Source: Micromonospora sp. Llam0 (GTDB taxonomy: Bacteria; Actinomycetota; Actinomycetes; Mycobacteriales; Micromonosporaceae). Taken from it: DNA of 64,000 nucleotides. The stretch spans positions 310,001 through 374,000 of the forward strand of contig NZ_RJJY01000001.1 of NCBI RefSeq assembly GCF_003751085.1, written 5' to 3'. A program made the position numbers and the translations under genes. Of this stretch, positions 7,290 through 16,037 are shown in pieces (the stretch's first letter is position 1; each line of letters opens with the position of its first letter). The notes beneath the pieces are model-generated. The model saw only the letters and a list, made by a program, of their open reading frames with translations, was not told the origin of the DNA and made no database searches.

Positions 7290-8651
7290 CTACGAGCGGA
7301 TTTCCGGGTAGTAGTTTCCGCCCCAGGAGACCACGGTGTAGTCGACCTGTAGTGCGAGATTGTGATCGGTCCCGGCGGCGATGGCCCTGATCAGGGACAG
7401 GTACTGCGTGCAGGGCGCGACCTGCACGACCGCGCACACCCGGGTCGGAGTCAGCCGAAAAAGGTAGTAGGTGCCGTCACCGAGCTGGCCCCATCTGTTC
7501 CAGCCCCAGGCCAGCACACCACCGCTGCTCAGCTGCGCCAAACTGTAGCCCGAGCCGGCATCGATGTGCCGGACCCCGTACAGGTACTGCGTGCAGGGCG
7601 CGATCTGCTCCGCCGCGCACACCCGTACCGGGGTGAGGCGCCTGATGGTAGTGCCGTCGCCAAGCGCTCCGGAGTTGCCGCCCCAGGTGACGACGCTGCC
7701 GTTGCCGAGCAGCGCCATGCTGTGCCCATGGCCAGCTGCCACGGCCCGGACCGCGTTCAGGAACTGGCTGCAGGGTGCGACTTGGCCGACCGCGCACACC
7801 CGTACCGGGGTGAGGCGGTCGATGGTGGTGCCGTCGCCGAGGGGCCCGGAATAGTTCCGACCCCAGGCGAGCGCCAGCGCGCTGTCCACCACCGCCAGGC
7901 TGTGCAGCCGGCCGGCCGCGAGGGACCTGACTCCGGTCAGGAACTGGCTACAGGGTGCGACTTGGCCGACCGCGCATACGCGTACCGGGGTGAGGCGGTC
8001 GGTGGTGGTGCCGTCGCCGAGCTGCCCGAGATAGTTGCTGCCCCAGGCGACAGCAGCGCCGTTGGTCAACTGGGCAAGGCTGTGTGACTCGCCTGCTGCC
8101 AGGGTTCGGACCCCGCTGAGCAGCTGACTGCAGGGTGCGACCTGGCCGACCGCGCACACCCGTACCGGGCTGGTGCGGATGTCGGTGGTGCCGTCGCCGA
8201 GCTGCCCAGCGGTGTTGTCGCCCCAGCCGACGACGGTCCGGTCCCGGAGCAGGGCAAGGCTGTAGTACTCACCCGCCACGATGGCTATCACGCCGGTGAG
8301 GAACTGGGTGCAGGGTGCGGTCTGGCCGACGGCACACACCTGCACCGGGGTCTCGCTCTGGTACCAGCCGCGGTCGCCGTTGCCGAGTTGCCCGGAGTCG
8401 TTCCAGCCCCAGGCGATGACGGTGCCGTCCGGGCGTAGGCCAAGGTTGTGCCCCCAGCCGGCGGCGATGGCGGTGACGCCGCCGATCTCGTCCGGAGCCT
8501 GTCGGGCTCCGGCGTCGGCGCCGGAGGTGTTGCCGATCACCAGAACCATGGCCAGCGCCGCTGCCAGAACGGCGCCGACCGTCGACCGGCGACGGTTCGC
8601 TCTATCGGCGAACACAGGGTCTGAGATCATTTCCGATGGGCGGCTGTCCAT
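7290..8651 (-). CDS. Secreted RCC1-type seven-bladed propeller protein
   Basis: A 453-residue protein. The ATG chosen (MDSRPSE) has GGAGGA 5-6 bases upstream. An N-terminal signal or anchor (R-R-R-S-T-V-G-A-V-L-A-A-A-L-A-M-V-L-V-I-G) follows about 20 cytoplasmic residues. The remainder is seven RCC1-like repeats of about 57 residues, each with a-x-x-A-G-x-x-H-S-L-A-L then W-G-x-N-x-x-G-Q-L-G-D-G-T. Between successive blades is an insert V-C-A-V-G-Q-x-A-P-C, giving six Cys pairs that could be disulfides outside the cell. DNA of adjacent repeats is also similar, indicating recent amplification. Eukaryotic RCC1 is a Ran exchange factor, but bacterial secreted versions have no known shared role. 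Probably a binding or adhesion scaffold (inference). Confidence 0.85.
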   Translation of the reverse strand: MDSRPSEMISDPVFADRANRRRSTVGAVLAAALAMVLVIGNTSGADAGARQAPDEIGGVTAIAAGWGHNLGLRPDGTVIAWGWNDSGQLGNGDRGWYQSETPVQVCAVGQTAPCTQFLTGVIAIVAGEYYSLALLRDRTVVGWGDNTAGQLGDGTTDIRTSPVRVCAVGQVAPCSQLLSGVRTLAAGESHSLAQLTNGAAVAWGSNYLGQLGDGTTTDRLTPVRVCAVGQVAPCSQFLTGVRSLAAGRLHSLAVVDSALALAWGRNYSGPLGDGTTIDRLTPVRVCAVGQVAPCSQFLNAVRAVAAGHGHSMALLGNGSVVTWGGNSGALGDGTTIRRLTPVRVCAAEQIAPCTQYLYGVRHIDAGSGYSLAQLSSGGVLAWGWNRWGQLGDGTYYLFRLTPTRVCAVVQVAPCTQYLSLIRAIAAGTDHNLALQVDYTVVSWGGNYYPEIRS

Positions 8652-8943
8652 CGCTTCCTCCTCGGGTCGAGAGTCAGGAATGACGACGGTGGGAGTCGGC
8701 GGAATGCGATCGAGTTTCACTTTCTCGCCTGTTCGTGCATACCGATGGTTGCCATGCGTCCGGGTGCCAGGAATTTGGCTACAAATATAGAACGATGCAG
8801 CATGATCGATAAAGTGGATTGTCGAACGAGTAACGTACTCGCAAGTAGGTGGGTGTCCGTGCCTTGACCGGCCTCGTACCGGATGATCATGGGATGCCCG
8901 GCCTGGGCGGACCGGACCCGGATGGCCCGCTATCGTCGGACCG
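8652..8943. other. Intergenic region between the RCC1 and dehydrogenase genes
   Basis: About 290 bp, notably more AT-rich than the surroundings near 8760-8840. It holds the RCC1 ribosome site and presumably the divergent promoters, including a small inverted repeat cgagta-acg-tactcg around 8826-8840. I see no gene here. Confidence 0.5.
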
Positions 8944-9870
8944 GTGAAAGTCTGGATCCCCCACGCGCACGGCCGACAACTGCTCGGCCGGCTGCCCGAC
9001 GAGGTGACCGTCGAGGTCGCCGCCGACATCACCCGGCTGCCGTCCGACCCGGCTGGCGTGCGGTTCTGGGTTCCGCCGTTCCTGGCCAGGCCCGGAGCGG
9101 CGGAGCTGGCCGGAAAGATGCCGGATCTTCAGGTGGTGCAGTTGCTGTCCGCCGGTGCCGACGCCTGGGTGGGGCGGCTGCCGGAGCATTTGACGCTCTG
9201 CGACGCGCGCGGGGTGCACGATTCGTCGACGGCGGAGTGGATCGCCGCCGCGATCCTCACCCACGTCCGCGACTTCGCCGGCTTCATCCGGGCGCAGACC
9301 CGCGGGGAATGGTCGTACGAGCGGTTCGCCCCGACCGACGAGCTGGCCGGCAAGCGGGTCCTCATCGTCGGCGCCGGATCGATCGGTGCCGCGCTGCGCG
9401 CCCGGCTGGACCCGTTCGAGGTGGAGTTCACGCTGGTGGCCCGGACCGCTCGGCCGGCCGAACAGGTGCACGGCGTCGACGAGCTGCCCGCCCTGTTGCC
9501 GCACGCCGACATCGTGGTGCTGATCGTGCCGCTGACCGATCGGACCCGGGGGATGGTCGACGCGGCCACGCTGGCCGCGATGCGTGACGGTGCGCTGCTG
9601 GTCAACGCCGCCCGCGGTCCGGTGGTCGACACCGCGGCGCTCACCGCCGAGCTGTCCACCGGCCGGATCTGCGCCGTGCTCGACGTGACCGATCCCGAAC
9701 CGCTGCCTGCAGATCATCCGCTATGGACATTGCCGAACGTGGTGATCAGTCCGCACATCGCCGGGTCGGTACGTGGTCTGCTGCCGCGCGCGTACGCCCT
9801 GGCCGGTCGGCAGGTCACCCGGCTGGCCGCGGGCGAGCCGCTGGACAACGTGGTGGTGGACGGCTATTGA
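8944..9870 (+). CDS. D-isomer-specific 2-hydroxyacid dehydrogenase
   Basis: A 308-residue NAD(P)-dependent dehydrogenase starting at a GTG. The Rossmann motif G-A-G-S-I-G is near residues 139-144, preceded by A-G-K-R-V-L-I-V. The catalytic core has V-N-A-A-R-G-P-V-V-D, D-V-T-D-P-E-P-L-P, and the final N-V-V-I-S-P-H-I-A-G histidine. Length and motifs fit the phosphoglycerate/glyoxylate/hydroxypyruvate reductase-like branch, but the exact substrate cannot be assigned. It overlaps the convergent downstream gene by 7 bp. The true serA is elsewhere (42709-44307). Confidence 0.92.
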   Translation: MKVWIPHAHGRQLLGRLPDEVTVEVAADITRLPSDPAGVRFWVPPFLARPGAAELAGKMPDLQVVQLLSAGADAWVGRLPEHLTLCDARGVHDSSTAEWIAAAILTHVRDFAGFIRAQTRGEWSYERFAPTDELAGKRVLIVGAGSIGAALRARLDPFEVEFTLVARTARPAEQVHGVDELPALLPHADIVVLIVPLTDRTRGMVDAATLAAMRDGALLVNAARGPVVDTAALTAELSTGRICAVLDVTDPEPLPADHPLWTLPNVVISPHIAGSVRGLLPRAYALAGRQVTRLAAGEPLDNVVVDGY

Positions 9871-10319
9871 GTCGGCGGCGTGGTCGGTTCGCCGGTCGGG
9901 CCGGTCGCGTCGGCCGCCGGTGCCGGCGGAGTCGCGGGTGCTGGCGGAGTCGCCGGGTCGAGCGGTTGTCCGCTGGCGGCGATCAGCCGGGGCAGGTCGT
10001 CGGCCCGTACGGCGGGCAGCCGTATCCGTTCGCCGTCGGTGAGCAGGGCCACCGCCCGGCCATGCGGGTCGGCCGCCAGCTCGGCCACCCGCGACCAGCC
10101 GATCCGGCGCTGGCCGATCAGCGCCCGCACCCGGAGCCCGGCCGGGTCGGCGTCAGTTCCGGAGCGGACCGCCCAGATCGCGATCGCCAGCGGCAGCAGC
10201 AGGACCGGCAGCAGATACCAACGGGCACTGGCCAACGGCAGCGACCCGACGAACGCGATCACCGCCGCCAGCATGATCGCCTGGTGCGGCCGGAACCGGA
10301 CAGTTACCCTGCGACTCAT
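9864..10319 (-). CDS. PH-domain small membrane protein
   Basis: A 151-residue protein with two N-terminal transmembrane helices (about residues 12-30 and 33-48), then a bacterial PH-like domain typified by A-D-P-A-G-L-R-V-R and R-I-G-W-S-R-V-A-E-L. It ends in a Pro/Ala/Thr-rich tail. Such proteins are common in actinobacteria and have no assigned function. The ATG chosen begins MSRRVTVRF. Its stop overlaps the stop of the convergent dehydrogenase. Confidence 0.82.
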   Translation of the reverse strand: MSRRVTVRFRPHQAIMLAAVIAFVGSLPLASARWYLLPVLLLPLAIAIWAVRSGTDADPAGLRVRALIGQRRIGWSRVAELAADPHGRAVALLTDGERIRLPAVRADDLPRLIAASGQPLDPATPPAPATPPAPAADATGPTGEPTTPPTQ

Positions 10320-10510
10320 CCGACAATCCTGGCATCCGGCCGGTGGGTGTCGGCTGCCGGGTAGGTCGGGTGGCACCGGCGCGGAAACCCGACGGAAATC
10401 TCTGGGCGACCGCCCCGTAACCCAGCGCCGGACTGGTTCGTTGTGACCGGCACAGAGGGCCGAACCGGCCCGGCTGTGCCCCGACCCCTTCCGTGGAGGC
10501 GACGGCCACC

Positions 10511-13177
10511 GTGCCCGAGGCATTCCCCGAACCACCCCGTCCCCGTCCCCGCCCACATCGGGCCGAACCCCCCGGCTGGACCCTGCCCGCACAGGCCGGC
10601 GCCGCCGCGCTGCTGCTGACCGCCGGCGCGGCCGGCCTGCTGACCGCCCCGGTCGCGGTGCTCGGCGCGGTGCTGTTCGGCGTCGGCATGCCCGGTTGGC
10701 GGCTGTCGCGGTTGGCTGTCACCGCGCACGCCCGTACCGGCGACTTCCGGGACTGTCGCGGAGCCGGCCTGCTCGCCGTGACCAGCGTCGGCGGCGCCAC
10801 TGCGGTCTGCGTCGCCGCCTTCAGCCCGCCGGCGGCCCGGACCGGCCTGGCGCTCAGCGGGCTGATCCTCGCCCTGGCCGGTCACCTCGCGGCGATCCTG
10901 CTGCTGCCGGGCGTCGCCGAGAACTGGCGGCTGCGGTTGCGGCGGGTGGTCGATGGGCTGAGCCTGGGGATCAGCCTGATCTTCGCCGGATGGCTGCTGT
11001 CGCCGGTCGACACCGTGCCGCTGGCCGTGCTGTTCGTCGAGCTGAGCGTGATCGGGGCCGGGTCGATCATCGCGGTCACCGCGCTGGCCGTACGCAGGCA
11101 GCGTCCGGCGGTGCTGTACTACGGCGGCGGCTCCGGCGCGGTGCTCATCGGGCTGGCCGCCTCGACGGTCTGCTTCGCGTACGGCACTGCGAGCTGGCTC
11201 TGGTGCCTGGCGATGGCCCCGGCGGTCGGCGGCATGCTGTTGCTGGTCATCGGGGCGCAGCGTGCGGGCTCGCGGCCGGGGGCCACCCCGGTGCGCGGCC
11301 GGCTCACCGCGTATCCACTGTTGACGGTACCGGCGGTGGTGGCCGCGCTGGCCGCCGTGTACCACGTGGCGACCCAGGGGTCGTTCGACCGTACGTCGGT
11401 CCTGCTCGGCCTCGCGGTGATCCCGACCCTGGTGGTCCGGGAGATGATGGCCGCGGCCGACGTGCGGTCCTATGCCCGGCGACTGAGCATCCAGGAGGCA
11501 CATTTCCGGTCGTTGGTCTCCGGGGGCAACGATCTCACCCTGACCCTCGGCGACGACCTGCGGGTGCGGTGGCAGTCACCGGCCGCCGCGCGACTGTTCG
11601 GGCTGGCCGACGCGCAGGTGCTCGGCCGACCGTTCATCGAGCTGATGCATCCGGAGGACGTCCCTGAGGTGATCACGGTGCTGACCGGCGTGGTGACCGG
11701 TCGGCTGGCGCCGGCCGGCCGTACCCCGCTGGTCACCGCCCGGCTGCGCGACGGCCACGGTCGGTGGCGGGACACCGAGTCCACCGTGTCCGACCAGCGG
11801 ACGGTGCCCGAGGTCGGGGCGCTCGTGGTGCACGTGCGCGACGTGGGGGAGCGGGTGCACCTGGAGCGGCGGCTGTACAAGCTCGGCTTCACCGACCAGT
11901 TGACCGGGTTGGCGAACCGCCGGGAGCTGATGCGTCAGATCGCCAACCAGCGGGACCTGCCCGGCCACCCCGGTGCGTTGCTGATCATCGACCTGCACGG
12001 GCTGCTCGGCGTCAACGAGCAGTACGGGCGGGAGGCCAGCGACGCGGTGCTGGTCGAGGTGGGGCGGCGGCTGCGGGACACGGTGGAGCCGGACGACGTG
12101 GTCGCCCGGCTCAGCGGCGACGAGTTCGCGGTGATCACCGTCGCCGGCCCGATGCTGGCGTACGGCACCGGTGCGCGGCTGGTCGCGGCGCTGCGTGAGC
12201 CGTGCCAGCTGCCCGGCGCGGTGGTTGCGCTGCAGACCAGCATCGGCATGGCCGAGGTGGCCGGCGGCGCCGGGGCGGACGATGTGCTGCGCAGGGCGGA
12301 CCTGGCCCGCCGCCGGGCCCGCCAGCTCGGTCGCAACCGGGTCGAGTGGTACGACTCCTACCTGGAGGAACAGCTGGTTCGGCGGCTGGATCTGGAGCGG
12401 GAGCTGCCGGGCGCGGCCGAGCGGGGCGAGTTGGACGTGGTGTACCAGCCGGTGGTGGACCTGGTCGACGGTAAACCGGTGGGGGTCGAGGCGCTGCTGC
12501 GCTGGCGCAGCCCGGTGCTCGGCACGGTGCTGCCGGCCGAGCTGCTCGCCGTGGCCCGGGAACTGTCGCTGCTGGGCCACATCGGCCGGTGGGCGCGGGC
12601 CACCGCCTGCCGGCAGTTGGCGTCCTGGTCACGGGAGGGGCACGGGCTGTGGCTGTCGGTCAACGTCGCCCCGGCCGAGTTGGCCGCGCCGACCTTCGTG
12701 GCCGACCTGATGGCCATGCTGGCCGCTCAGGGCGTCGGGCCGGAGCGGCTCGTCGTCGAGGTGGCCGAGTCGCTGGTCGCGGAGGAGCTGGCAGCCGCCG
12801 AGAATCTGCGGATTCTCGCGCAGTTGGCGAACCTGCGGGCGCACGGGGTGCGGATCGCGTTGGACGACTTCGGCGCCGGTCAGGCGTCGATCGCCCAGCT
12901 GCGGCGGCTGCCGCTGGACGTCGTCAAGATCGATCGGTCGCTGGTCGCCGACGCCGGTGCCGGCCCGGACACCGTCCACCCGATGCTGGAAGCGGTGGCT
13001 GGGCTGGGCCGGCGATTCGGGCTGGAAATCGTCGCCGAAGGGCTGGAGACGGACGGTCAGGTGAGCCAGGCGCAGGGGGCCGGCTGCCGGTTCGGTCAGG
13101 GGTACGCCCTGGCCCGCCCCGCACCTGCGGAGCGGACCGAGGCGTACATCGCCGACTTCCCCACCCCGTCGCACTGA
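10511..13177 (+). CDS. Membrane PAS-GGDEF-EAL cyclic-di-GMP protein
   Basis: I start at GTG 10511 because GGAGG lies about 12 bases before it; a GTG at 10493 would add six residues. The 888-residue product has roughly ten N-terminal transmembrane helices, a PAS domain near residues 330-440, a GGDEF domain and a C-terminal EAL domain. The GGDEF signature is L-S-G-D-E-F, one substitution from consensus, with the metal Asp (I-I-D-L-H-G) present. The EAL domain keeps E-A-L-L-R-W, N-V-A, D-D-F-G-A-G and A-E-G-L-E-T. It could therefore make, break or only sense cyclic-di-GMP; phosphodiesterase activity looks most likely to be intact. It ends convergent with glyA. Confidence 0.93.
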   Translation: MPEAFPEPPRPRPRPHRAEPPGWTLPAQAGAAALLLTAGAAGLLTAPVAVLGAVLFGVGMPGWRLSRLAVTAHARTGDFRDCRGAGLLAVTSVGGATAVCVAAFSPPAARTGLALSGLILALAGHLAAILLLPGVAENWRLRLRRVVDGLSLGISLIFAGWLLSPVDTVPLAVLFVELSVIGAGSIIAVTALAVRRQRPAVLYYGGGSGAVLIGLAASTVCFAYGTASWLWCLAMAPAVGGMLLLVIGAQRAGSRPGATPVRGRLTAYPLLTVPAVVAALAAVYHVATQGSFDRTSVLLGLAVIPTLVVREMMAAADVRSYARRLSIQEAHFRSLVSGGNDLTLTLGDDLRVRWQSPAAARLFGLADAQVLGRPFIELMHPEDVPEVITVLTGVVTGRLAPAGRTPLVTARLRDGHGRWRDTESTVSDQRTVPEVGALVVHVRDVGERVHLERRLYKLGFTDQLTGLANRRELMRQIANQRDLPGHPGALLIIDLHGLLGVNEQYGREASDAVLVEVGRRLRDTVEPDDVVARLSGDEFAVITVAGPMLAYGTGARLVAALREPCQLPGAVVALQTSIGMAEVAGGAGADDVLRRADLARRRARQLGRNRVEWYDSYLEEQLVRRLDLERELPGAAERGELDVVYQPVVDLVDGKPVGVEALLRWRSPVLGTVLPAELLAVARELSLLGHIGRWARATACRQLASWSREGHGLWLSVNVAPAELAAPTFVADLMAMLAAQGVGPERLVVEVAESLVAEELAAAENLRILAQLANLRAHGVRIALDDFGAGQASIAQLRRLPLDVVKIDRSLVADAGAGPDTVHPMLEAVAGLGRRFGLEIVAEGLETDGQVSQAQGAGCRFGQGYALARPAPAERTEAYIADFPTPSH

Positions 13178-13235
13178 CCCGGATGAACGGAGATCGGGCG
13201 CGGGTGGACGGCCGTGAGGCGCGGGTGGGCGCAGA

Positions 13236-14501
13236 TCAGGCCGCGTAACCGGGCATCGGGTAGCCGGCCAGCAGGTCGGCGACCTCCCCGGCGATCCGGT
13301 CGAGGGCGGCGCTGTCGTCCTTGACCGCTGCGGTCACCGCGTCGTCCAGCCAGGCGGCGACCTGCGGCATCTGCGCCTCGGTCAGCCCGCGGGTGGTCAG
13401 CGCGGCGGTGCCCAGCCGGATGCCGGACGGATCGAACGGCTTGCGCGGGTCGTACGGCACCGTGTTGTAGTTCAGCTCGATCCCGGCCCGGTCCAGCGCC
13501 TGCGCGGCCGGCTTGCCGGCGACGCCCTTGCCGGTCAGATCGGCCAGGATCAGATGGTTGTCGGTGCCGCCGGAGATCAGCTCGAAGCCCCGGTCGACCA
13601 GCGCGGCGGCAAGTGCCTTCGCGTTGGCGACCACCTGGTGGGCGTACCGGCGGAAGTCGTCGGTGTCGGCCTCGCGCAACGCGACAGCGATGCCGGCGGT
13701 GGTGTGGTTGTGCGGGCCGCCCTGCAGGCCGGGGAAGACTGCCTTGTCGATCGCGGCGGCGTGCTGTTCGGTGGTGAGGATCATCGCGCCGCGCGGGCCG
13801 CGCAGCGTCTTGTGGGTGGTGGTGGTGACCACGTCTGCGTGGCCGATCGGCGAGGGGTGCGCGCCGCCGGCGACCAGGCCGGCGATGTGTGCGATGTCCG
13901 CGACGAGCACCGCGCCGATCTCCCGGGCGATCTCGGCGAAGGCCGGGAAGTCGATGGTCCGCGGCACCGCCGTACCGCCGCAGAAGATCACCTTCGGCTG
14001 TTCGCGGCGGGCCAGGTCACGTACCTCGTCGAAGTCGATCCGGCCGGTGTCGCGGGAGACGTTGTAGCGGACCGAGTTGAACCACTTGCCGGTGGCCGAC
14101 ACCGACCAGCCGTGGGTGAGGTGCCCGCCCATCGGCAGCGACATCCCCATCACGGTGTCGCCGGGGGAGAGGAAGGCGAGGTAGACGGCGAGGTTGGCGG
14201 GCGAGCCCGAGTACGGCTGGACGTTGGCGTGGGCCGCCCCGAACAGCGTCTTGGCCCGCTCGACGGCGAGCGTCTCGATCGGGTCGACGAACTGCTGGCC
14301 CTCGTAGTAGCGCCGGCCCGGGTAGCCCTCGGAGTACTTGTTGGTCAGCACCGTGCCGCTGGCCTCCAGCACGGCGGCGGAGACGTAGTTCTCCGAGGCG
14401 ATCATCCGCAGCTTGTCGTGCTGGCGGCGGGCCTCACCCTCGACGAGGGCGGCGAGCTCAGGGTCGGTGGCGGTCAGTTGCGGGATCTGCGGTACGTGCA
14501 C
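13236..14501 (-). CDS. glyA: Serine hydroxymethyltransferase
   Basis: A PLP enzyme interconverting serine and glycine with transfer of a one-carbon unit to tetrahydrofolate. I choose the GTG at 14501 (VHVPQIPQL) because AGGAGGG lies about 8 bases upstream, giving 421 residues, the family norm. The PLP lysine motif T-T-T-T-H-K-T-L-R-G-P-R-G is present, as are the N-terminal S-E-N-Y-V-S and the Y-S-E-G-Y-P-G-R-R-Y-Y segments. A ZTP riboswitch sits in the 5' leader, tying expression to folate starvation. It is the only gene of its unit visible here. Confidence 0.97.
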   Translation of the reverse strand: MHVPQIPQLTATDPELAALVEGEARRQHDKLRMIASENYVSAAVLEASGTVLTNKYSEGYPGRRYYEGQQFVDPIETLAVERAKTLFGAAHANVQPYSGSPANLAVYLAFLSPGDTVMGMSLPMGGHLTHGWSVSATGKWFNSVRYNVSRDTGRIDFDEVRDLARREQPKVIFCGGTAVPRTIDFPAFAEIAREIGAVLVADIAHIAGLVAGGAHPSPIGHADVVTTTTHKTLRGPRGAMILTTEQHAAAIDKAVFPGLQGGPHNHTTAGIAVALREADTDDFRRYAHQVVANAKALAAALVDRGFELISGGTDNHLILADLTGKGVAGKPAAQALDRAGIELNYNTVPYDPRKPFDPSGIRLGTAALTTRGLTEAQMPQVAAWLDDAVTAAVKDDSAALDRIAGEVADLLAGYPMPGYAA

Positions 14502-14569
14502 GACGTGCCCTCCTGGGGTCGGGCGGCTCCGCTGTCCGGGGCGACCCGGGCATGACGGTGCCGTCGACG

Positions 14570-14652
14570 GTGCACCCAGGCGCGCGGCGCACGTCGGTGG
14601 TCGCTCCCCGGTGGTCGGTTCCACCTTCGCTGCGCCAGTCGCGTGACCGGTC
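14570..14652 (-). ncRNA. ZTP riboswitch (pfl motif)
   Basis: Read on the minus strand, this leader contains the hallmark blocks of the pfl RNA in order: CGCGACTGGCGCAGCGAAGG, then GGTGGAACCGACCACCGGGG AGCGACCACCG (written as two pieces), and finally CGCGCGCCTGGGTGCA. The order matches the P1/P2 internal loop and the GCCUGGG pseudoknot segment. It lies about 70 bp upstream of the glyA start. The family binds ZTP/ZMP, which accumulate when 10-formyl-tetrahydrofolate is low, and commonly controls one-carbon genes such as glyA. Edges are approximate. Confidence 0.88.
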
Positions 14653-14773
14653 CGAGCATAACCCGCGGTGGTCGGCGGGTCCGGCGGACCCCGACGGTAC
14701 GGGGCGAGATTTGCCGGTTTTTGCACCGTTTAACGCTCCGGAAACTTAATCGGTTCAGCGGGTCAGCGGCAGG

Positions 14774-15793
14774 TCAGCCGTGGCGCGGCGGCGCGGTGCT
14801 GCCGCGTGGGGTCAGGTGCGGCGTCTCGTCCTGGTACGCCTGCGTCGGCTCACCGGCGATGGTCGCCAGCAGTTGCCGCGCCGCGTGCGCACCGTACGCC
14901 GGGATGTCGCGACCCAGCGCGGTCAACGGCGGATGCACCAGGCGGCACAGCGGCGAGTCGTCCCAGGCCACGATCGACAGATCGCCCGGCACGGCCAGCC
15001 CCATCTCCTGGGCCACCGCCAGACCGGCGATCGCCATCACGTCGTTGTCGTAGATCATCGCGGTGGGCCGGGCCGCGGTGCTGAGCAGTCGCCGGGTGGC
15101 TCGGGCACCCTCCTCGCCGGTGTAGTCGGACGGCACCGTTACGCACTGGTCCAGACCCAGCCGGCGGCAGACGTCGGTGAACGCACCCGCGCGGATCTCG
15201 GTGTGCAGCAGGCCGGGCAGGCCACCGATCCGGGCGATCCGGCGGTGCCCCATCGCGACCAGGTACTCGACCGTCTCCACCAGGGCCGACGCGTCGTCGG
15301 ACCAGATGCTCGGCAGCGAGCCGGTGTGCTCGGGGCCGCCGATCACCACCGCCGGCAGCTGCAGCTTCTCCAGCGCCGGCACCCGGTCGTCGTCGACCCG
15401 CAGATCGCAGAGGAACACGCCGTCCACCCGGCGTTCACCCCACCAGCGCCGGTAGACCGCGATCTCGGCCTCGGTGTCGGCCACCACCTGCAGAGTCAGC
15501 GCGTACGACCGGGCGGACAGCTCCGCCTCGACGCCACTGATCAGCTCCATGAAGAACGGCTCGATGCCGAGGATCCGGGCCGGGCGGCTCAGCGCCAGGC
15601 CGACCGCGTTGGCGGTGGCTCCGGAGAGGGCGCGGGCGGCGCTGTTGGGGTTGAACCCGATTTCGGCGGCGATGGCGAGGATTCGCTGCCGGGTCGCCTC
15701 GGAGACCCCGGGCTGGCCGTTGAGCGCGTAGGAGACCGCGCCCTTCGAGACGCCTGCTCGGCGGGCGATGTCGGCGATGGTCGGCCGTTTCAC
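14774..15793 (-). CDS. LacI-family transcriptional regulator of the mannan cluster
   Basis: A 339-residue regulator with the N-terminal HTH T-I-A-D-I-A-R-R-A-G-V-S-K-G-A-V-S-Y-A-L-N and the hinge A-A-R-A-L-S-G. The rest is a periplasmic-binding-protein-like sugar sensor, with Y-D-N-D-V-M-A and S-I-V-A-W-D-D-S. It is divergent from, and 244 bp away from, the ABC binding-protein gene. It therefore probably represses the mannan uptake and hydrolysis genes in the absence of a manno-oligosaccharide. A LacI-type operator candidate lies at 16005-16018. Confidence 0.93.
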   Translation of the reverse strand: MKRPTIADIARRAGVSKGAVSYALNGQPGVSEATRQRILAIAAEIGFNPNSAARALSGATANAVGLALSRPARILGIEPFFMELISGVEAELSARSYALTLQVVADTEAEIAVYRRWWGERRVDGVFLCDLRVDDDRVPALEKLQLPAVVIGGPEHTGSLPSIWSDDASALVETVEYLVAMGHRRIARIGGLPGLLHTEIRAGAFTDVCRRLGLDQCVTVPSDYTGEEGARATRRLLSTAARPTAMIYDNDVMAIAGLAVAQEMGLAVPGDLSIVAWDDSPLCRLVHPPLTALGRDIPAYGAHAARQLLATIAGEPTQAYQDETPHLTPRGSTAPPRHG

Positions 15794-16004
15794 CGGCGGC
15801 GCTCCTTCGGGTTCGTTTCGGCTGGCCTTGCCCGGTTAAGTCTGCTGCCCGAAACGATATCCGGCGTCGGCCGGGCCCGGCGGCCACCCCGCCCGAGGAC
15901 ACCGAGGTTACGGGTTGGCTGCGGCGGTAACCAGCCATTGACATGCGTCGAAGTCGCTCGTACCGTGGCCTAACTTACCCGGTTCAGTCGACGTTCCTCG
16001 ATGT

Positions 16005-16018
16005 TGGGAGCGTCTCCA
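16005..16018. promoter_or_regulatory. Candidate LacI-family operator
   Basis: TGGGAGCGTCTCCA lies 19 bp before the binding-protein start. It fits the LacI-family pattern TGNNANCGNTNNCA at 7 of 8 fixed positions and resembles the Streptomyces CebR box TGGGAGCGCTCCCA. Confidence 0.6.
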
Positions 16019-16037
16019 ATTGTGTTCGGAGGATGGG

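Noticed and set aside
7300..8400. Regular DNA repeats that could suggest a CRISPR array
   Set aside because: The period is about 170 bp, in frame, and encodes RCC1 blades; no short repeats with unique spacers.
9864..10592. A longer start for the PH-domain gene
   Set aside because: The extension lacks hydrophobic or domain sequence and would cover the promoter of the divergent GGDEF-EAL gene. MSRRVTVRF is a better start.
10493..13177. Catalytically dead GGDEF domain
   Set aside because: Only the first Gly is changed to Ser and the metal Asp remains. Loss of activity cannot be concluded from this alone.
15794..16004. A second operator for the LacI regulator near ccggttaagtc / ccggttcagtc
   Set aside because: The two similar 11-mers are not palindromic and do not fit the LacI pattern, so only 16005-16018 was kept.
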